In this document: positions 5,694 to 8,218 of the stretch, piece by piece | How the letters are laid out: the number at the start of each line of letters is the position of its first letter | Numbering within the stretch: position 1 is the first letter of the stretch | Assembly: GCA_017379255.1 (NCBI GenBank) | Contig: JAFNWZ010000310.1 | Span: 1-8,218, forward strand | Direction: 5' to 3' | Origin: Akkermansia sp. | GTDB taxonomy: Bacteria > Verrucomicrobiota > Verrucomicrobiia > Verrucomicrobiales > Akkermansiaceae | Length of the DNA: 8,218 nucleotides | The notes under the pieces: generated by a model | What the model was told of the DNA's origin: nothing | The model's database searches: none | The model's input: only the letters and a program-made list of their open reading frames with translations | Program-made: the position numbers and the translations under genes

Positions 5694-5722
5694 AGTATAC
5701 CTGAGACGCCGTGCTGTTGCAA
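5694..5722 (-). promoter_or_regulatory. Near-consensus sigma70-type promoter for the quinone reductase
   Basis: On the minus strand TTGCAA (5717-5722) and TATACT (5694-5699) are 17 bases apart, with 4 of 6 and 5 of 6 consensus matches. Only 8 bases (GGAGCATC) lie between the -10 box and the ATG at 5685. Initiation would therefore be at or next to the start codon, and the GGAG in that gap would not be in the transcript. Confidence 0.65.
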
Positions 5723-5742
5723 GATTGTTATGGGAAAAAGGA

Positions 5743-5771
5743 TTGTTTTTGAGGAGGAAATATGGTAGATT
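5743..5771 (+). promoter_or_regulatory. Possible promoter for the tailed lipoprotein
   Basis: TTGTTT (5743-5748) and TAGATT (5766-5771) are 17 bases apart, but the match is weak (3 and 4 of 6). It would start transcription near 5778, within 3 bases of the lipoprotein ATG, echoing the leaderless geometry of the two minus-strand promoters. It conflicts with use of the strong Shine-Dalgarno at 5751-5757, which would then not be transcribed. Confidence 0.25.
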
Positions 5772-5872
5772 CCTGTTGTGATGAGAAGCCAGTATCGTGC
5801 CATTGTTGCTGCGTTGTGTCTGCCCGGTCTGTTGAACAGCTGTTATTTCAACTCGACGGCCCGGTTGTATGA
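5762..5872 (+). CDS. Cys-rich overlapping mini-ORF with strong Shine-Dalgarno (possible uORF)
   Basis: A 36-residue frame opening MVDSCCDEKPVSCHCCC, with six cysteines (5, 6, 13, 15, 16, 17) in its first 17 residues. It is preceded by GAGGAGG (5751-5757) 4 bases before its ATG, a near-perfect Shine-Dalgarno match and one of the two best in the window. It overlaps the first 30 codons of the lipoprotein in another frame, and the lipoprotein start has no such signal. It could be a regulatory upstream ORF sensing cysteine supply, a small thiol or metal peptide, or an accident next to a purine-rich stretch. No family resemblance is claimed. Confidence 0.3.
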   Translation: MVDSCCDEKPVSCHCCCVVSARSVEQLLFQLDGPVV

Positions 5873-6422
5873 TAGCGCAGAGTATGAGGCCCGCGCCAAT
5901 GCTGCCGATTTGAACACGATGCCCAACCCGGTGGTATACCAGAATGGGAATTCGTACTATATCGAGCTGCCGCGTTACCGCTACGGCACGCCGCTGCGGC
6001 TTCACCGCTCTGTGTTTGACCAGGAGCAAGCCCCCGAACCCTGTCTTGAACCCCGTGGAACGGGGATGTACCGCATTCCGGAGGACCTGGCTCTGTACCT
6101 GACCGGCAAGGGCGGGAAGATGACCGATATGTTCCGGCTGGAGGAAGTGCCGGATGCAGAAGAAATCAAGCAGCTCAGCCGCCGTATGCCGGTGGTGAAG
6201 CGCATGGCGGAGCGCCACGTTCACTACACGTACCATTCTCCGGATGCCACGTGGCTGCGTGTTGCGGCGCCCTTCAACTGGCTGCTGGTGGATGTGCCGG
6301 TGACGGTGGCGGAGAATGCCGCTATGCTGGCGGGCGTGGCTGGTGTTATCTGGTTGCTGGCAGAGGTGGATGATGACGATTGTGATGATTGCCACCACCA
6401 TGGGCACCGCCATCATCATTGA
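5781..6422 (+). CDS. Probable lipoprotein with acidic Cys/His-rich tail
   Basis: A 213-residue protein of no family I recognise. The N-terminus (MRSQYRAIVAALCLPGLLNSC) is a lipoprotein-type signal with lipobox LNSC and lipidated C21. The middle (about 25-165) is soluble, with two YxxELPRYRYGTP-like tyrosine-rich stretches around 53-77 and charged segments. A hydrophobic stretch at about 176-195 (AENAAMLAGVAGVIWLLAEV) could be a membrane helix. The last 17 residues are EVDDDDCDDC followed by HHHGHRHHH, a strong potential metal-binding tail with C201, C204 and seven histidines. The ATG at 5781 is chosen; a GTG at 5778 is in frame just before it. Its only nearby Shine-Dalgarno (5751-5757) fits another frame better. 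It begins a run of three same-strand envelope genes; the next starts 18 bases after its stop. Confidence 0.75.
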   Translation: MRSQYRAIVAALCLPGLLNSCYFNSTARLYDSAEYEARANAADLNTMPNPVVYQNGNSYYIELPRYRYGTPLRLHRSVFDQEQAPEPCLEPRGTGMYRIPEDLALYLTGKGGKMTDMFRLEEVPDAEEIKQLSRRMPVVKRMAERHVHYTYHSPDATWLRVAAPFNWLLVDVPVTVAENAAMLAGVAGVIWLLAEVDDDDCDDCHHHGHRHHH

Positions 6423-6440
6423 TGCGGAGATACTTTGCGT

Positions 6441-7745
6441 ATGAAGGGCGATGCTGCACAGATGACTGCTCCGGGGCGCTTCCGGCGGTTCTGCCGGAGC
6501 TGCTGGCAGGTGCCGCTGGCGTTGGCATTGGCTTGTTGTATCTGGGGGCTGGCACTGCTGCTGGCCATGGGGATTGATTCCTGGAGCGGGGGGCTTTCTT
6601 CCGTGAATGAGGTGCTTACCGGGGTGGTCATGGTGGTTTCGCTGCTGGGGCTGGCTGTGGGGTGCGTGGCTTTTCTGTGGCTGCTGGTTTGCACGGTGTG
6701 TTGCTGCCGCAGGCGGGCGTGGCTGCAACTGCTGCGCTGCTGGGGTAGCATGGCTGTGGCCTGCCTGGCGGCGTTCGGCTGCATGTGGTGGGTTGCGTTT
6801 CAGTGTATGTTTGGGGATAAGGTCGATTGGTACATGCTGGGGGTGAATATCCCGGAAAATCGGGAGTATGTGACGCCCCGCGGATTGCGGGCGGTGCAGG
6901 GTGAGGTGCGCGAGGCTTTGCCCCGGGCTCAGGAGTTGTTGAGTCTGCGCCCGAATCGCCAGCCTCTGCAGGTGCTGGTGCAGATGCCGCCGCTGCCGAA
7001 TCTGGAGAAGCTGACGCGCGAGGCGCCGGAGTTGCTGCAGGAATACCTGCTGCGCTGCCTGTATGCGGAGGCTACGAATCCCCGTTTTGATGCGCAGGTG
7101 CTTTCGCACTGGCACGAGCCGGTGGCTTTGGTGCATGCCCATGACCCGCAGAGCTATGTGTTGCGGCGGCTGGCGCCGGAGGTGATGGTGGATGGGCCGG
7201 GGGAGGCCGGTATCCGCGCAGACTGGGTATGGTGCCGGCCGCTGCATGGTCAGTGGTCGCTGGTGACGCCTCCGCAGTATCCTTTTGAAATCAAGCACGA
7301 GGAACAGGTGGCGGGGGCGGTGAAGCTGCTGGAAGAGAGCCTGGCGCCGCTGGCGGCGAATCCTACCCGCGCGGGGCTGGATGCGCTGCTGCCACCGCTG
7401 CCGCCGCAGAAGCCGTTTCTTTGTTTGTGGGATGCCTCGGGGGATGGCCGATACTATGCGCTGGTGGTGCTGCCACCAGGGTTCCCGGAGGGGGGTGTTG
7501 AATTGAAAGCGCGCGAGGTGTCGACCGGAAAACCTGTCAGTATTCATCATGGTTATATGCAGGTGGAGCCGCAGGGGACGGTGTGCAGCGTGGCGGTTGA
7601 TACAATGCTGCTGGTGCAGAGCGGCGAGGTGAATGAGTTTTATGCCACGGAGTGGGAAATCTGGTTCACCCCTGAGGCGGGTGGTGAACCCCGCTGCCTG
7701 GGGAAACAGGAGTTCCTGCTGATGGGTGGGGATGCCTGGTGGTGA
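6441..7745 (+). CDS. Cys-rich three-helix membrane protein with large soluble domain, unknown function
   Basis: A 434-residue protein I do not recognise. Three hydrophobic segments lie at about 24-44, 58-86 and 101-122. The rest (about 125-434) is soluble and probably extracytoplasmic, with a Pro/Leu-rich helical part (LPRAQELLSLRPNRQPLQ, LEKLTREAPELLQEYLLRCLYAEA) and a beta-rich C-terminal part from about 330 onward. The first 122 residues hold 13 cysteines, including C18-x2-C21, CC at 32-33 and CTVCCC at 84-89. The following 312 residues hold only about five. The start at 6441 has GGAG (6426-6429) 11 bases upstream; a TTG at 6435 in frame has better spacing and cannot be excluded. Codon use is regular across the whole frame, so this is a real gene. 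It lies between the tailed lipoprotein and a DUF3592-like protein, probably in one operon. Confidence 0.8.
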   Translation: MKGDAAQMTAPGRFRRFCRSCWQVPLALALACCIWGLALLLAMGIDSWSGGLSSVNEVLTGVVMVVSLLGLAVGCVAFLWLLVCTVCCCRRRAWLQLLRCWGSMAVACLAAFGCMWWVAFQCMFGDKVDWYMLGVNIPENREYVTPRGLRAVQGEVREALPRAQELLSLRPNRQPLQVLVQMPPLPNLEKLTREAPELLQEYLLRCLYAEATNPRFDAQVLSHWHEPVALVHAHDPQSYVLRRLAPEVMVDGPGEAGIRADWVWCRPLHGQWSLVTPPQYPFEIKHEEQVAGAVKLLEESLAPLAANPTRAGLDALLPPLPPQKPFLCLWDASGDGRYYALVVLPPGFPEGGVELKAREVSTGKPVSIHHGYMQVEPQGTVCSVAVDTMLLVQSGEVNEFYATEWEIWFTPEAGGEPRCLGKQEFLLMGGDAWW

Positions 7746-7752
7746 TGCATAG

Positions 7753-7759
7753 AAAGGAG
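7753..7759 (+). promoter_or_regulatory. Strong ribosome binding site for the DUF3592-like gene
   Basis: AAAGGAG lies 8 bases before the ATG at 7768, an ideal Shine-Dalgarno position. It fixes the start of the last gene and shows that this genome does use Shine-Dalgarno initiation for some downstream operon genes, in contrast to several upstream starts that have none. Confidence 0.8.
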
Positions 7760-7767
7760 TTGCAGAT

Positions 7768-8218
7768 ATGTTCGGTGTTGAATGGCTAAAGCGGGTGTTG
7801 ACTACTAAGCCCCGGCCTCGTACTCAGTACCTGGCAGAAACCTGGATCCGGGTGATTCTGGTGGTGCTGTGGGGGGTGGTTACGGTGGTGAACTGCCAGA
7901 AGGTTTACTATGCCCTGCAGACGGATCCGGAGGTCTGGGTGGTGGGGTATGTGGAAAAATTCCGCGATGTGTACAGGAAGCGTGGCAGCAGGGGGCGCGC
8001 GTATGATGCTGTGATTGAGGTGTCATTCGACTATATGGGGAAGCGCTATGAGGTGCGCGAGAAGGGGTACAATTTCAATACAGCGACTTATGAACAGGCT
8101 AAGGACAAACGGTGGATCAAGGTGTACGTGGTTCCCGGGAATCCGGAGAAGTCGATGCTGAGCACGGGGGTGACGGGGAAAGACTGGACTCTGCTTGTCA
8201 TCGTCTGCCTGTTGGAAC
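7768..8218 (+). CDS. DUF3592-like membrane protein, 3' end outside window
   Basis: The first 150 residues of a membrane protein truncated by the window end. One hydrophobic helix lies at about 27-43 (WIRVILVVLWGVVTVVN) and a second begins at about 140 (WTLLVIVCLLE). Between them is an extracytoplasmic beta-type domain with the pattern of DUF3592: VVGYVEKF (58-65), YDAVIEVSFDYMGKRYEV (79-96) and KVYVVPGNPEKSML (118-131), the last resembling the family's closing 'YNPxNPEKAxL' segment. The function of DUF3592 proteins is unknown. The gene starts 22 bases after the Cys-rich membrane protein with its own strong Shine-Dalgarno, and is most likely in the same operon. Confidence 0.75.
   Translation, partial: MFGVEWLKRVLTTKPRPRTQYLAETWIRVILVVLWGVVTVVNCQKVYYALQTDPEVWVVGYVEKFRDVYRKRGSRGRAYDAVIEVSFDYMGKRYEVREKGYNFNTATYEQAKDKRWIKVYVVPGNPEKSMLSTGVTGKDWTLLVIVCLLE

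Noticed and set aside
5682..7550. 622-residue open frame on the minus strand opposite the lipoprotein and Cys-rich membrane protein
   Set aside because: Its product is a His/Arg/Pro/Gln-rich low-complexity string with no domain. It exists because GC-rich codons on the plus strand rarely give stops in this antisense frame. The plus-strand frames have signal peptide, membrane helices and ribosome binding signals.

Overview
The window is a GC-rich bacterial chromosome segment. It carries housekeeping genes (rpsN, trpS), a secreted sialate O-acetylesterase of the type used on mucin glycans, and a cluster of unrecognised envelope proteins. The short zinc-free S14, the stand-alone FmdB-type zinc ribbon and the esterase together suggest a gut-type Verrucomicrobiota, perhaps close to Akkermansia. 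That assignment is an inference from gene content, not a database match. No tRNA, rRNA, CRISPR array, insertion sequence or prophage was seen, and no gap between genes exceeds about 150 bases.

Layout. The left end (1-1645) is a minus-strand block: rpsN (S14, with a clear promoter), a terminator hairpin that also contains the likely promoter of the next gene, a small FmdB-type zinc-ribbon protein, and the N-terminal 328 residues of a CNNM/CorC-type (DUF21 + CBS) membrane transporter that runs off the window. Divergent from rpsN is a plus-strand sialate O-acetylesterase with a signal peptide (1742-3262). It ends at a very strong bidirectional terminator shared with the convergent trpS.

The middle (3337-5685) is again minus strand. 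In transcription order it holds a flavodoxin-like NAD(P)H-quinone reductase, a 56-codon exported-looking mini-gene 5 bases downstream, a thioredoxin-fold lipoprotein with a CxxS active site under its own promoter, and trpS. The right end (5781-8218) is a plus-strand run of three envelope proteins divergent from the reductase: a lipoprotein with an Asp/Cys/His tail, a three-helix membrane protein very rich in cysteine, and a DUF3592-like membrane protein cut by the window edge. None of the three has a known function that I recognise.

Two themes stand out. First, several predicted promoters sit so close to start codons that transcripts would have almost no 5' leader (reductase and thioredoxin lipoprotein; rpsN about 10 nt). 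Second, thiol and metal chemistry recurs: a CxxS thioredoxin, a quinone reductase, a Cys-rich overlapping mini-ORF, a Cys/His-tailed lipoprotein and a membrane protein with 13 cysteines in its first 122 residues. The right-hand module is the best candidate for something undescribed, but nothing in the sequence proves a joint function.
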